Assembly: GCF_021245985.1 (NCBI RefSeq)
Contig: NZ_JAJQXA010000019.1
Span: forward strand, 28,216-92,215
DNA length: 64,000 nt
Direction of reading: 5' to 3'
DNA from: Flavobacterium soyae
Lineage (GTDB): Bacteria; Bacteroidota; Bacteroidia; Flavobacteriales; Flavobacteriaceae
Under the pieces are notes generated by a model. That model was not told where the DNA came from. It was given only the letters and a program-made list of their open reading frames with translations, and ran no database searches. How positions within the stretch are numbered: position 1 is the stretch's first letter; each line of letters begins with the position of its first letter. The translations under genes were made by a program, and so were the position numbers. This document shows, in pieces, positions 7,565 through 16,963 of the stretch.

Positions 7565-9124
7565 ATGGACATCATAACGATCATTATTGGTATTGTAGGT
7601 ATTGCGGCAGGTTTTGCAATAGCTAAAATTATCGAGAAAAGTAATATTTCAAACCTCATTAAAAATGCTAAAAAAGAAGCAGCTTCTATTTTAAAAGATG
7701 CTAATTTAGAAGCCGAAAACATAAAAAAAGATAAAATACTTCAGGCAAAGGAACGTTTTATCGAATTAAAATCTGAACACGAACAAGTTATTCTGGCACG
7801 CGATAAAAAAGTTGCCGAAGTAGAAAAACGCGTGCGTGATAAAGAATCTCAGGTTTCTAATGAGCTTTCTAAGGCTAAAAAAGTAAATGACGATTTTGAA
7901 GCTAAAACAGAAGAATACAATAACAAAATTGAAATTTTAGACAAAAAACAAGCTGAAGTTGACAAATTACACAAAAGTCAATTACAACAGCTTGAAGTAA
8001 TTTCTGGACTTTCTGCAGAAGAAGCAAAAGAGCAATTAGTTGAAGGCTTAAAAGCCGAAGCTAAAAGCAAAGCCATGTCTCACATTCAGGAAACTATTGA
8101 AGAGGCTAAACTTACGGCACAGCAAGAAGCTAAAAAAATCATTATCAATACCATTCAAAGAGTTGGAACGGAAGAAGCTGTTGAAAACTGCGTTTCTGTT
8201 TTCAACATTGAATCTGACGATGTAAAAGGCCGCATTATTGGCCGTGAAGGTCGTAACATTAGAGCTCTTGAAGCTGCAACGGGAGTTGAAATCATTGTTG
8301 ATGATACACCGGAAGCTATTATCCTTTCTTGTTTTGACCCGGTTCGTAGAGAAATTGCCCGTTTGTCTTTACACAAATTAGTTACTGACGGACGTATTCA
8401 CCCTGCAAGAATTGAAGAGGTTGTTGCTAAAACTGCTAAACAAATCGATGATGAAATTATCGAAGTTGGAAAACGTACTGTAATCGACTTGGGAATTCAC
8501 GGTTTACACCCGGAATTAATTAAAGTTGTGGGTAGAATGAAATACCGTTCTTCTTACGGACAAAACTTATTACAACACTCAAGAGAAGTTTCTAAACTTT
8601 GCGGTATCATGGCAGCTGAATTAGGCTTAAATGTAAAACTGGCAAAAAGAGCTGGTTTACTTCACGATATTGGTAAAGTCCCAGATACAGAAAGTGATTT
8701 ACCACACGCATTATTAGGTATGCAGTGGGCTGAGAAATACGGCGAAAAAGAAGAAGTCTGCAACGCCATTGGAGCGCACCACGACGAGATCGAAATGAAA
8801 TCATTATTATCGCCAATCGTTCAGGTTTGTGATGCTATTTCAGGTGCTAGACCAGGCGCTAGACGTCAGGTTCTGGATTCATACATTCAACGTTTAAAAG
8901 ATCTTGAAGATGTTGCTTACGGATTTAGCGGTGTAAAAAATGCTTATGCAATTCAGGCTGGTAGAGAACTGCGTGTTATTGTAGAAAGCGAAAAAGTTTC
9001 TGATGATAATGCTGCAAATCTATCTTTTGAGATTTCACAAAAAATCCAAACAGAAATGACTTATCCGGGTCAGGTAAAAGTTACTGTAATTAGAGAAACA
9101 AGAGCAGTTAACATTGCTAAATAA
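7565..9124 (+). CDS. rny: Ribonuclease Y
   Basis: 519 residues in the canonical order. An N-terminal membrane anchor (about 3-22) leads into a long charged coiled coil (about 30-195). A KH RNA-binding domain follows (about 205-270, with GRIIGREGRNIRALE), then an HD phosphohydrolase domain (about 330-430) with HSREVSKL and the metal-binding LLHDIGK. The length and the C-terminal PGQVKVTVIRETRAV match RNase Y, the endonuclease that starts mRNA decay at the membrane. A strong hairpin ends the transcript. Confidence 0.96.
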   Translation: MDIITIIIGIVGIAAGFAIAKIIEKSNISNLIKNAKKEAASILKDANLEAENIKKDKILQAKERFIELKSEHEQVILARDKKVAEVEKRVRDKESQVSNELSKAKKVNDDFEAKTEEYNNKIEILDKKQAEVDKLHKSQLQQLEVISGLSAEEAKEQLVEGLKAEAKSKAMSHIQETIEEAKLTAQQEAKKIIINTIQRVGTEEAVENCVSVFNIESDDVKGRIIGREGRNIRALEAATGVEIIVDDTPEAIILSCFDPVRREIARLSLHKLVTDGRIHPARIEEVVAKTAKQIDDEIIEVGKRTVIDLGIHGLHPELIKVVGRMKYRSSYGQNLLQHSREVSKLCGIMAAELGLNVKLAKRAGLLHDIGKVPDTESDLPHALLGMQWAEKYGEKEEVCNAIGAHHDEIEMKSLLSPIVQVCDAISGARPGARRQVLDSYIQRLKDLEDVAYGFSGVKNAYAIQAGRELRVIVESEKVSDDNAANLSFEISQKIQTEMTYPGQVKVTVIRETRAVNIAK

Positions 9125-9145
9125 TTCTCTTTCTGTTATATAAAA

Positions 9146-9177
9146 TTAATAAGGCTGTCAAATGACAGCCTTATTAA
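9146..9177. terminator. Bidirectional terminator between rny and the kinase gene
   Basis: Perfect 15-bp arms TTAATAAGGCTGTCA (9146-9160) and TGACAGCCTTATTAA (9163-9177) with a 2-base gap lie between the convergent stop codons. Confidence 0.8.
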
Positions 9178-9181
9178 TTAT

Positions 9182-10702
9182 TTAAAGATCATTAAAAACG
9201 ATTTTAAAGCTCGTTCCTACTCCAACTTCACTTTCTACAGAAACCGTTCCTTTCATCGCCTCTATTTGATTTCTGGTAATATACAAACCAATTCCGCGGG
9301 CATCATCGTGTTTATGAAACGTTTTATACATCCCGAATAGTAATTCACCGTAGACTTTTAAATCGATTCCTAAACCGTTATCTGTAATTTTTAAAGATTT
9401 ATACCCTTCCGGTTCGATTCCAAAATCAAATACAATAATCGGATCTCTATCCGGATGCGCATATTTTATAGCATTTGTTGTAAAATTTAACAAAACACTT
9501 TCGAGATAAGCCGGATTAAAATTGATCGTTAAATATTGCGGAACGTTATTTATGATTGTAACTTTTTTCTGTTTATCATAACCTTTTATAGTCGAAACGG
9601 TTTTCTCAATATATTCGTGAAGTTTCAAAGGCTCAACTGCAATATTAATATTACTCTGTGTTTTTACAATCTGCGTTAAATTAGAAATCGTCTCATTTAA
9701 ATCATTTGAAACTGTTCTAAGGTGTTCCAGCATTTCGGTAACAGCTCCTTTATCTCCATCGGCATCAATAAAGTCTAAAATCGACTTTATATTTCCTGCC
9801 TGCGTATTTAAATTGTGTGAAACAATATGCGAAAAATTAAGTAGTCTGCTATTTTGGTCACTGTATAATTTCATTGTTTTGAGCAGCTCCAGCTCCTTCT
9901 CTTTTTGAAGAGAGATATCTGTGTGAGTTCCTATAACACGTAATGGTTTACCGTTTTCATCACGTTTTATTACTTTACCCCTGTCCAGAATCCATTTATA
10001 ATTGCCGCTTGAAGTCATTACACGATGGTAATTTTCATAATACGGAATCTTATTATCAAAATGTTCTTTAATATCTGAGTAATATTTTGGCAGATCATCA
10101 GGATGCACAATTTTATCCCAGCGTTCCGGGTCATCAAAAATATCTGCCGACTCTAATTCTAATATTTTTAATGAAAGTGAAGAATAAAAAACATTATTTG
10201 TTACCATATCCCAATCCCAAATCCCTACGGTTGATGCATCAAGAGCAAACTGGAAACGTTCTTCGGAGATGCGGAGTTTTTCTTCTTTGTCTTTTAAGTC
10301 GGTAATATCAGAAACATGTCCAAAAAAGCTAACTTTTCCATCTGGAGATAATTCTGTTTTTGCAGAAACCCGAAACCAGCGCAGTCCTTTTTTGGGTAAA
10401 ACCGATCTAAACTCTAATCCCCAAGGCCGAACTTCTTTACGCGCTTTTACTAAAGACTGAAAAAATATTTCTCTATCCTGTTCAAAAATTCGCTCGTAAA
10501 TAATATGCTTAACATCATCGGTAAATTCATTAAACGAAAGTTCGAAAATTTCATCAACTGATTTGCTGACTAGGGGAAAAGTATAATGATTATTACTATC
10601 TATAACAAATTGAAAAAGCAAATCTGGCATTTCGGCAAATAATTTTTTGTAAAAATTATTTACTTCCAGGCAATCTTCATTACTATACAAATCAAAAACC
10701 AT
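9182..10702 (-). CDS. Cytosolic PAS-PAS sensor histidine kinase
   Basis: 506 residues without membrane segments. Two PAS/PAC domains occupy about 20-135 (ending GHVSDITDLKDKE) and 145-268 (ending IGTHTDISLQKEKE). The dimerisation/phosphoacceptor region has the H-box SHIVSHNLN with His296. The HATPase_c domain has the N-box (Asn410 in NFTTNAIKYA), G1 (DNGLGID) and G2 (ARGIGLY). It is therefore a complete, active-looking kinase. No response regulator gene is adjacent, so it is an orphan. PAS inputs in soluble kinases often sense redox, light or small ligands, but the ligand is not visible here. Confidence 0.92.
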   Translation of the reverse strand: MVFDLYSNEDCLEVNNFYKKLFAEMPDLLFQFVIDSNNHYTFPLVSKSVDEIFELSFNEFTDDVKHIIYERIFEQDREIFFQSLVKARKEVRPWGLEFRSVLPKKGLRWFRVSAKTELSPDGKVSFFGHVSDITDLKDKEEKLRISEERFQFALDASTVGIWDWDMVTNNVFYSSLSLKILELESADIFDDPERWDKIVHPDDLPKYYSDIKEHFDNKIPYYENYHRVMTSSGNYKWILDRGKVIKRDENGKPLRVIGTHTDISLQKEKELELLKTMKLYSDQNSRLLNFSHIVSHNLNTQAGNIKSILDFIDADGDKGAVTEMLEHLRTVSNDLNETISNLTQIVKTQSNINIAVEPLKLHEYIEKTVSTIKGYDKQKKVTIINNVPQYLTINFNPAYLESVLLNFTTNAIKYAHPDRDPIIVFDFGIEPEGYKSLKITDNGLGIDLKVYGELLFGMYKTFHKHDDARGIGLYITRNQIEAMKGTVSVESEVGVGTSFKIVFNDL

Positions 10703-10844
10703 ATGCTGCTATTTAAGTAAATAATATCTTATTGGATCTGGGTTAAAAAAATCCTCAAAATCCTTTTAATTTACTTCCTTTGAATACAAATGTGATACCA
10801 AGTTATAACTTTTGACGTAAAAAAACCAGACTCCATCCAAAAAA

Positions 10845-11741
10845 TTACTTCCTTGGATGATAAGAATGCATTACTTCTTTCAGGAAACTTCTGTCCAGAT
10901 GCACGTAAATTTCTGTTGTTGTAATAGATTCATGCCCCAGCATTAATTGAATAGATCTTAAATCGGCTCCATTTTCTAATAAATGAGTTGCAAAAGAATG
11001 GCGCAAAGTATGCGGACTTATATTTTTGCTTAAACCAATTTTTACAGCTAAATCTTTTATAATAGTAAAAATCATGGCGCGGGTCAGCTGGTTTCCTCTT
11101 CGATTTAAGAACAAAGTATCTTCACAGCCCTTTTTAATATTGAGGTGAACTCTAATCTCCTCCTGATAGATTTCAATATATTTTTTAGTTAATTTTCCAA
11201 TGGGCACAAAACGCTCTTTATTACCCTTTCCGGTAATTTTTATAAAACCTTCGTCAAAAAACAAATCTGATATTTTAAGCGAAACCAATTCAGAAACCCG
11301 AAGTCCACAGCCGTATAATGTTTCTAAAATGGCGCGATTGCGTTCCCCTTCATTGCTGCTTAAATCAATAGCAGCGATAAGCGCATCAATATCTTTTATT
11401 GATAATGTATCTGGAAGTTTTCGTCCGGTTTTTGGACTCTCGATTAATTCGAGCGGACTGTCATTTCGATAATCTTCAAAAACTAAATAATTAAAAAAAC
11501 TTTTCAAACCAGAAATAATCCTCGCCTGAGAACGCGGATTTACTTCTTTTGAAACTGAATATATAAACTGCTGAACAGTTTCATCAGTAATTTTTATAGG
11601 CGAAACATCAATTTGATTGGTTTCTAAAAAAAGACATAACCGCTCAATATCAAAGCTGTAGTTTTCAATTGTATTTTTAGACAAACCTCTTTCTATTCGC
11701 AGATACGATTGATAGTCTTTTATATAATTGTTCCATTTCAT
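10845..11741 (-). CDS. xerD: Tyrosine recombinase XerD
   Basis: 298 residues from the ATG at 11741; an upstream in-frame ATG at 11759 adds six residues and overlaps an AT-rich promoter-like stretch. The SAM-like N-terminal core-binding domain (about 1-85) precedes the catalytic domain. That domain has the Arg in YGCGLRVSELVSL, the Lys in GKGNKERFVPIG, HTLRHSFATHLL, LGHESITTT and the nucleophile Tyr in EIYVHLD. It resolves chromosome dimers at dif together with its partner. aroQ, its frequent neighbour in Flavobacteria, lies beyond two inserted barrel genes. Confidence 0.92.
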   Translation of the reverse strand: MKWNNYIKDYQSYLRIERGLSKNTIENYSFDIERLCLFLETNQIDVSPIKITDETVQQFIYSVSKEVNPRSQARIISGLKSFFNYLVFEDYRNDSPLELIESPKTGRKLPDTLSIKDIDALIAAIDLSSNEGERNRAILETLYGCGLRVSELVSLKISDLFFDEGFIKITGKGNKERFVPIGKLTKKYIEIYQEEIRVHLNIKKGCEDTLFLNRRGNQLTRAMIFTIIKDLAVKIGLSKNISPHTLRHSFATHLLENGADLRSIQLMLGHESITTTEIYVHLDRSFLKEVMHSYHPRK

Positions 11742-11770
11742 ATTTACAAAGTAAAACATTTTTGAGCATA

Positions 11771-11800
11771 AAAAAACCTTCCATTTCCGGAAGGTTTTTA
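11771..11800 (-). terminator. Terminator of the minus-strand barrel gene
   Basis: AACCTTCC-loop-GGAAGGTT, followed on the minus strand by a T-run, lies just after the stop of the 11820-12395 gene. Confidence 0.75.
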
Positions 11801-11819
11801 AATATTTTTAAAATTCAGA

Positions 11820-12395
11820 TTAGAATTTATATGCAGCTGTTAAAGCTAAAACGCTATTTTTTGGGCTATCAATATAGTCATCGATATCATCTGTATCATA
11901 ATCTCCAACATTCGATAAACCAACTGTATAACGTATACCAACAGAAAAATTATCTGTAAAATTATACCCTGCCCCGAAGTTAAAACCTAAATCAGTAGAT
12001 TTATAAGCGCCTTTTACATCATTACCATCTCTTTTAGCAGAAACTAAAAATCCTATTTGCGGACCTCCTTCAACAGTAAATTGTTTTGTAATATAAAATT
12101 TTGCCAATACTGGAATATTAATATAATTCAATTTATAATCAATATCATTATTACTTCCAATAGCATCAAACGATGCACCTTGTGTAGAAAATAAAAGCTC
12201 TGGCTGAATCGATAATCTTTCAATAACTTTTATTTCTGCAAAACCGCCAACCTGAAAACCTATTAATGCATTTGAGTCATTATCTCCACTAAAACTTGTG
12301 ATATTAAGACCTCCTTTTACTCCAAATCTAGTTTGCTGTGCATTAGTAAATCCAAATGCAAGAATAGCAATTGCTGATAAAATAATTTTTCTCAT
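11820..12395 (-). CDS. PorT-family outer membrane beta-barrel protein
   Basis: 191 residues with a signal peptide (MRKIILSAIAILAFGFTNAQ). A small beta-barrel then opens with RFGVKGGLNITSFSG and contains the family segments IERLSIQPELLFSTQG and VEGGPQIGFLVSAK. It ends in an aromatic residue (AAYKF), as outer-membrane barrels do. It is paralogous to the divergent gene at 12955, with the same motif order. The family is abundant in Bacteroidota and individual roles are mostly unknown. A TATATTTG -7 box lies at 12424-12431 on the minus strand. Confidence 0.85.
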   Translation of the reverse strand: MRKIILSAIAILAFGFTNAQQTRFGVKGGLNITSFSGDNDSNALIGFQVGGFAEIKVIERLSIQPELLFSTQGASFDAIGSNNDIDYKLNYINIPVLAKFYITKQFTVEGGPQIGFLVSAKRDGNDVKGAYKSTDLGFNFGAGYNFTDNFSVGIRYTVGLSNVGDYDTDDIDDYIDSPKNSVLALTAAYKF

Positions 12396-12581
12396 CTTAT
12401 TTATTTTGGTTAAAATTAATAATCAAATATAAAAAAATTCTTCACAAAAACTAATTTGGAATTTAACAAAAAAAATAGTAATAAGCATACAAATTGTTAA
12501 CTGAAGGTCAATTTGCCTTTAAATGAAAAGAAAAAAGAGCACAAATTATTTAAGTGAAAATCAATGTCCTTTTAAAAAAAT

Positions 12582-12660
12582 AAAAAAGGCCCCTCAAAGT
12601 AGACTGCCCCAAAAGTTAGACACTATTTGGGGGCAGTTCAAAGATGAAGAAGCCTTTTTT
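12582..12660. repeat. Hairpin containing a miniature IS-end palindrome
   Basis: The 559-base gap between the divergent barrel genes has no coding sequence. An outer inverted repeat (AAAAAAGGC at 12582-12590 and GCCTTTTTT at 12652-12660) encloses a core at 12601-12640. In the core, AGACTGCCCCAAAAGTTAG runs straight into the inverted end GGGGGCAGTTC. The core looks like two transposon ends joined with no interior. A close relative sits at 29406-29446. Confidence 0.6.
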
Positions 12661-12903
12661 AAAAACTAGCCAAAATATTGTTTATCATTTTTCCAGACAT
12701 TAAAACCAAGATTATACTTACTAAAAAGTAACCCTAAAAGTAATTAAAGTATTAAAATAAGGCAAAATGGATTTCCGAATAACCTATTAATTTTCAGTTC
12801 ATTTGTACAAACAACAATAGTTTAAATAGAGGAAAGTTGAAAAAATGTGAGAATTTTAATAAATTTATATTCCTGTATATAAAACAATAAAATCAAAATA
12901 ATG

Positions 12904-12911
12904 TAGTTTTG
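12904..12911 (+). promoter_or_regulatory. -7 box TAGTTTTG of the plus-strand barrel gene
   Basis: Matches TAnnTTTG, 43 nt before the ATG at 12955. No good -33 TTG was found at the expected distance. Confidence 0.45.
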
Positions 12912-12954
12912 AACTATAGAATAACATTTAAATACCAAACTAAAAACATTTTTT

Positions 12955-13518
12955 ATGAAGAAAATACTTTTAGCAGCTGTATTGTTCATTGCAACAACAG
13001 CTACAATCCAGGCACAATTATTACAAATTGGGGTTAAAGCGGGGGTAAACTTTGCAAGCCAAACCGGAGATGCATTTCCAGAGCAAAATTTTAACAAAGA
13101 TGGAATAACCAGCTTCCATGCAGGTCTAGTTGCAGAAATTAAATTATTAGAGAAATTCTCAATTCAGCCAGAGCTTTTGTATTCTACACAAGGAGCAACT
13201 TATAAATTTGCCGATGCTCAAGAAGATTTTAAAAATGAATTAGCTTATTTATCAGTTCCTGTAATGGCTAAAATCTATATGACAAAATCATTAAGTTTAG
13301 AGGTTGGACCACAGGCTTCGTTTTTATTAAGCCAAAAAGATGATGTAAGATTTGATGATGCCAGTACATTTGATTTTGCAGTAAACGCAGGTTTAGGTCT
13401 AAAAATAACTAAAAATATTTTCATACAAGGTCGTTATAGTTTAGGACTTACTGAAGCTTCAAAAAATGCTGACGTTAAAAACTCAACTGTTCAAGTATCT
13501 GCAGGATTCTTGTTCTAG
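12955..13518 (+). CDS. PorT-family outer membrane beta-barrel protein
   Basis: 187 residues with a signal peptide ending near IQAQ. The barrel shares the order of conserved blocks with the divergent neighbour: IGVKAGVNFASQTGD, LEKFSIQPELLYSTQGA, LSVPVMAKIYMTK and LEVGPQASFLLSQK, with a terminal aromatic residue (AGFLF). The pair probably arose by duplication. Substrate or function is not evident. A terminator hairpin follows the stop. Confidence 0.85.
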   Translation: MKKILLAAVLFIATTATIQAQLLQIGVKAGVNFASQTGDAFPEQNFNKDGITSFHAGLVAEIKLLEKFSIQPELLYSTQGATYKFADAQEDFKNELAYLSVPVMAKIYMTKSLSLEVGPQASFLLSQKDDVRFDDASTFDFAVNAGLGLKITKNIFIQGRYSLGLTEASKNADVKNSTVQVSAGFLF

Positions 13519-13538
13519 AAAATATCACATACTTTAAT

Positions 13539-13571
13539 AAAAACCGGTCTATTAATTAGATCGGTTTTTTT
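13539..13571 (+). terminator. Terminator after the barrel gene
   Basis: AAAAACCGGTCT and AGATCGGTTTTT form a stem with one G-U pair and a T tail. Confidence 0.75.
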
Positions 13572-13643
13572 ATTTTTACAGAATTCAATTGCAATTGCAA
13601 AAATCAATAGCAATATCAATATTTCAATAAATAATTTTAAACT

Positions 13644-14057
13644 ATGAAAATCTGCATTATCAACGGACCAAATTTGAATCTTTTAGGAAAACGTGAACCT
13701 GAAGTTTACGGAAGTCAGACTTTTGAAGATTACTTTGAAACGTTGAAACAAAAATTTCCAAACATTGAGCTTTCTTATTACCAAAGTAATATTGAAGGAG
13801 AATTGATTGGAAAAATTCAGGATGTTGGTTTTTCATTTGACGGAATTATTTTAAATGCTGGCGCTTATACTCATACTTCTATAGGTTTGGGCGACGCTAT
13901 AAAAGCAGTTACAACTCCAGTTATCGAAGTACATATTTCGAATACTTATGCCCGCGAAAGTTTTAGACATCAGTCTTATTTGTCTGGAAATGCAAAAGGT
14001 GTTATTTTAGGATTTGGATTAAAAAGTTACGAACTGGCGATTCAGTCTTTTTTATAA
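13644..14057 (+). CDS. aroQ: Type II 3-dehydroquinate dehydratase
   Basis: 137 residues, the normal length of the type II dodecameric enzyme. It has the N-terminal INGPNLNLLGKREPEVYG with the catalytic Arg and Tyr, the SNIEGELIG segment, ILNAGAYTHTSI, and EVHISNTYARESFRHQS with the catalytic His. It converts 3-dehydroquinate to 3-dehydroshikimate in the shikimate pathway. It is monocistronic here, between a terminator and a repeat. Confidence 0.96.
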   Translation: MKICIINGPNLNLLGKREPEVYGSQTFEDYFETLKQKFPNIELSYYQSNIEGELIGKIQDVGFSFDGIILNAGAYTHTSIGLGDAIKAVTTPVIEVHISNTYARESFRHQSYLSGNAKGVILGFGLKSYELAIQSFL

Positions 14058-14071
14058 AAACTTTATACGAA

Positions 14072-14136
14072 TGTCACCCTGAGCGAAGTCGAAGGGCTTA
14101 TAGTGTGTGAGGGGCTTCGACTTCGCTCAGCCTGAC
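14072..14136. repeat. Inverted CCTGAGCGAAGTCGAAG repeat
   Basis: The left arm (14072-14097, CCCTGAGCGAAGTCGAAGGG) and the right arm (14112-14136) are near-perfect inverted copies. Another single copy lies at 16866-16893. This sequence is a widespread intergenic repeat in Bacteroidota; its role is unknown, with terminator-like folding possible. Confidence 0.7.
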
Positions 14137-14201
14137 AAACGACTTTGATTTTCCTGATTACAATTTAACAAATTATTAATAAGCTCATTTTCAACTTCTT
14201 T

Positions 14202-14209
14202 TATTTTTG
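14202..14209 (+). promoter_or_regulatory. -7 box TATTTTTG of the DUF5686 gene
   Basis: It lies 18 nt before the ATG at 14227 and overlaps the alternative GTG at 14209, which favours the ATG as start. Confidence 0.55.
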
Positions 14210-14226
14210 TGAGAGAAACCGCTTTC

Positions 14227-16716
14227 ATGAAAAACTTTATTTTATTCGCCTTTTTATTTTTTTCGCTTTCCAATTTTGCCCAAATCAAAGGAACCATAAC
14301 CGATGAGAAAGGGAATCCACTGCCGTTTGTTTCTATTTTTGAAGAGAATACCTATCGCGGAACAACTTCAAACGAACAAGGACAATATCAATTGCAGGTA
14401 AAAGAAATTGGTAAAAACAGAATCGTTTTTCAATATCTGGGATTTAAGACTCAGAAAATAACCGTTTCTGCAGATTCAAAAATAGTAACTCTAGATGTAA
14501 AAATGCAGGAAGAAAGTTTTGCATTAAACGAAGTTGTTATTGATGCAAAAAACAATCCTGCGAATGCCATCATTAAAAACGCGATTGCAAACAGAAAAGA
14601 AAACTCTGAAAAAACGGCTCGCTTTACTGCCGATTTTTATTCGAAAGGAATCTTAAAAGTAAAAGATCTTCCGAAGAAAATATTAGGTCAAAAAGTAGAT
14701 CTTGGCCCGGATTTATCTTCTAATTTAGATTCAACCGGAACGGGAATTTTATATTTATCCGAAACCATTTCGAAAGTTTCCTATCAAAAACCAGATAAAT
14801 TAAAGGAGACTATAATTGCTTCTAAAATCTCTGGAAACAATAAAGGTTTCAGCTATAATACTGCCGCTTTATCAACTTATGATTTCTATGATAATACATT
14901 AGAATTTGATGTAAACCTCATCTCTCCTATTGCTAATAATGCTTTCAGTTATTATAAATACAAACTGGAAGGAAGTTTTTATGATGATAATAAACAGCAG
15001 ATTTACAAAATTAAAGTAATTCCAAAACGAGATAAAGAACCTGTTTTTGAAGGCTACATTTACATTGTTGATGACAGTTTTGCCATTTATGCCGTTGATT
15101 TCGACATTAAAGGTTATCGAATGAAAAATGAATTTACTGAAGTGATGAATTTAAAACAAAGCTTTAGTCACAATGCAAAAAACAAAATCTGGTCAAAAAA
15201 TGCACAAACACTTTCGTTTAATGCGGGTGGCCTTGGAATAAAATTTTCGGGTCAGTTTAATTATATTTACTCTAATTATGAATTTCCGGAATCGTTTGCC
15301 GAGAAAACTTTTGGAAACGAAATTGTAGCTTTTGATTTGAATGCCAATAAAAAAGACGATTCATTTTGGAATGAAATCCGTCCGATTCCGTTAACCCTTG
15401 AAGAAAGTACCGATTATACCAAAAAAGACAGTTTACAGGTTATCAGAAAATCTAAAAAATACACTGATTCTATTGATGCAAAAGATAATAAGTTTAAGAT
15501 TTTAGATATTCTTGGCGGTTACGATTATAAAAATACTTTTGAGAAATACTCTTTTAAATTTGACGGTTTGTTAAGTCCAACTTCTTTGAGTTTTAATACG
15601 GTTCAGGGTTTTAATTTGGGAACCGGATTTTCGTTTAAAAAATGGAATGAAGAAAATGGAAAAAGCACTTCAATAAGTACAAATTTCAATTATGGTTTTT
15701 CTGACGAACGTCTTCGCGTTATTGGTGAATTCAGCCACCGATTTAATACTATTAATTATGCCACAATTTCAGCCTCAGGAGGAACAAAAACAGAGCAGTT
15801 TAATAGTGCTGAACCTATTAGCAAATTAATCAATTCTGTTAGTTCGTTGTTTTTTAAAGACAATTATATGAAATTGTATAATTTGGAATTTGCTCAAATT
15901 AACTATGCGCAAGATGTCGCAAACGGACTAAATTTAAACGCAAGAATAGCTTACGAACAAAGAAAGCCTCTTTTTAATACAACCGATTATTCGTTCTTTA
16001 AAAGAGATGATATTTATTCGTCAAATAATCCGCTGGCACCAAATGATTTCAGCACGCCGACTTTTGATCAGCATCATTTAATGAAAGCTAATTTAACGGC
16101 TAGAATTAATTTTGGGAACAAATACATTTCAAGACCAGACGGAAGGTATAATTTTAAAGATGAAAAATATCCAACTGTATTTTTAGCTTTTGAAAAGGCA
16201 TTTGCTGCAAGTGAAAAAAAATATGAATTTGAAAGAATCGGCGCTGCTGTTCAATATGATTTATCATTGAATAACAAAGGTATTTTAGGAATGAATTTTA
16301 GAACGGGTAAATTCTTTAATGCCGAAAATATTTCTTTTATAGATTACAGACATTTTAACGGAAACCAAACCCACATTGGCACCAGCGATCGTTATTTGAA
16401 TGTTTTCAATTTAATGCCGTATTATGACAATAGTACAAACGATAGTTATTTTGAAATGCATTTAGAACATAACGATATGGGATTTGTAACGAATAAAATT
16501 CCGCTTTTGAATCTTTTAAAATCAACAATGAATCTTGGTTTTCATTCGCTGGCAATTCCAGATCGTAAACCGTATACTGAATTTACAGTTGGTTTAGATA
16601 ATCTAGGTTTCGGAAAATTTAAATTATTCAGGGTTGATTATGTGCACTCTTACCAAGGCGGAATTCAGCAAAATGGTGTTGTGTTTGGGTTGAAGATTTT
16701 GAATGTTCTTAATTAA
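14227..16716 (+). CDS. DUF5686 / carboxypeptidase-regulatory-like outer membrane protein
   Basis: 829 residues from the ATG at 14227. A signal peptide (ending near SNFAQ) precedes a carboxypeptidase-regulatory-like beta-sandwich (about 20-105: GTITDEKGNPLPFVSIF). The long DUF5686 region begins around NNPANAIIKNAIANRKEN and ends in barrel-like strands. It resembles TonB receptors in the N-terminal module but lacks the plug. The family is common and conserved in Flavobacteria, is probably outer-membrane, and has no established substrate. A GTG start six codons upstream coincides with the promoter and is rejected. Confidence 0.85.
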   Translation: MKNFILFAFLFFSLSNFAQIKGTITDEKGNPLPFVSIFEENTYRGTTSNEQGQYQLQVKEIGKNRIVFQYLGFKTQKITVSADSKIVTLDVKMQEESFALNEVVIDAKNNPANAIIKNAIANRKENSEKTARFTADFYSKGILKVKDLPKKILGQKVDLGPDLSSNLDSTGTGILYLSETISKVSYQKPDKLKETIIASKISGNNKGFSYNTAALSTYDFYDNTLEFDVNLISPIANNAFSYYKYKLEGSFYDDNKQQIYKIKVIPKRDKEPVFEGYIYIVDDSFAIYAVDFDIKGYRMKNEFTEVMNLKQSFSHNAKNKIWSKNAQTLSFNAGGLGIKFSGQFNYIYSNYEFPESFAEKTFGNEIVAFDLNANKKDDSFWNEIRPIPLTLEESTDYTKKDSLQVIRKSKKYTDSIDAKDNKFKILDILGGYDYKNTFEKYSFKFDGLLSPTSLSFNTVQGFNLGTGFSFKKWNEENGKSTSISTNFNYGFSDERLRVIGEFSHRFNTINYATISASGGTKTEQFNSAEPISKLINSVSSLFFKDNYMKLYNLEFAQINYAQDVANGLNLNARIAYEQRKPLFNTTDYSFFKRDDIYSSNNPLAPNDFSTPTFDQHHLMKANLTARINFGNKYISRPDGRYNFKDEKYPTVFLAFEKAFAASEKKYEFERIGAAVQYDLSLNNKGILGMNFRTGKFFNAENISFIDYRHFNGNQTHIGTSDRYLNVFNLMPYYDNSTNDSYFEMHLEHNDMGFVTNKIPLLNLLKSTMNLGFHSLAIPDRKPYTEFTVGLDNLGFGKFKLFRVDYVHSYQGGIQQNGVVFGLKILNVLN

Positions 16717-16720
16717 GGTG

Positions 16721-16951
16721 CTAAGGCTCTGAGATGCTAAGATTCTAAGTTTTTTTCTTTTGAATTATAACATCTTAAATAATAAAAAAATCCGCTTATC
16801 TGCAATCTTGTTTCTCGCAGATTTGGCAGATAAAGCGGATTTTTATTTGAAACTTGATAAACTTTGAAGGGCTTCGACTTCGCTCAGCCTGACAAAAAAA
16901 TTAGATCCTACTAAAAGAAAAACTTAGAATCTTAGCATCTCAGAACCTTAG
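16721..16951. repeat. Nested palindrome between convergent genes
   Basis: The outer arms 16721-16761 and 16913-16951 (CTAAGrTTCTGAGATGCTAAG type) are long inverted repeats. An inner hairpin (AATCCGCTTATCTGC / GCAGATAAAGCGGATT, about 16789-16841) has a T tail. A single CTTCGACTTCGCTCAGCCTGA copy lies at 16870-16890. It fills the whole 247-base gap and should stop transcription in both directions. Confidence 0.7.
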
Positions 16952-16963
16952 TAACTTAGAATC

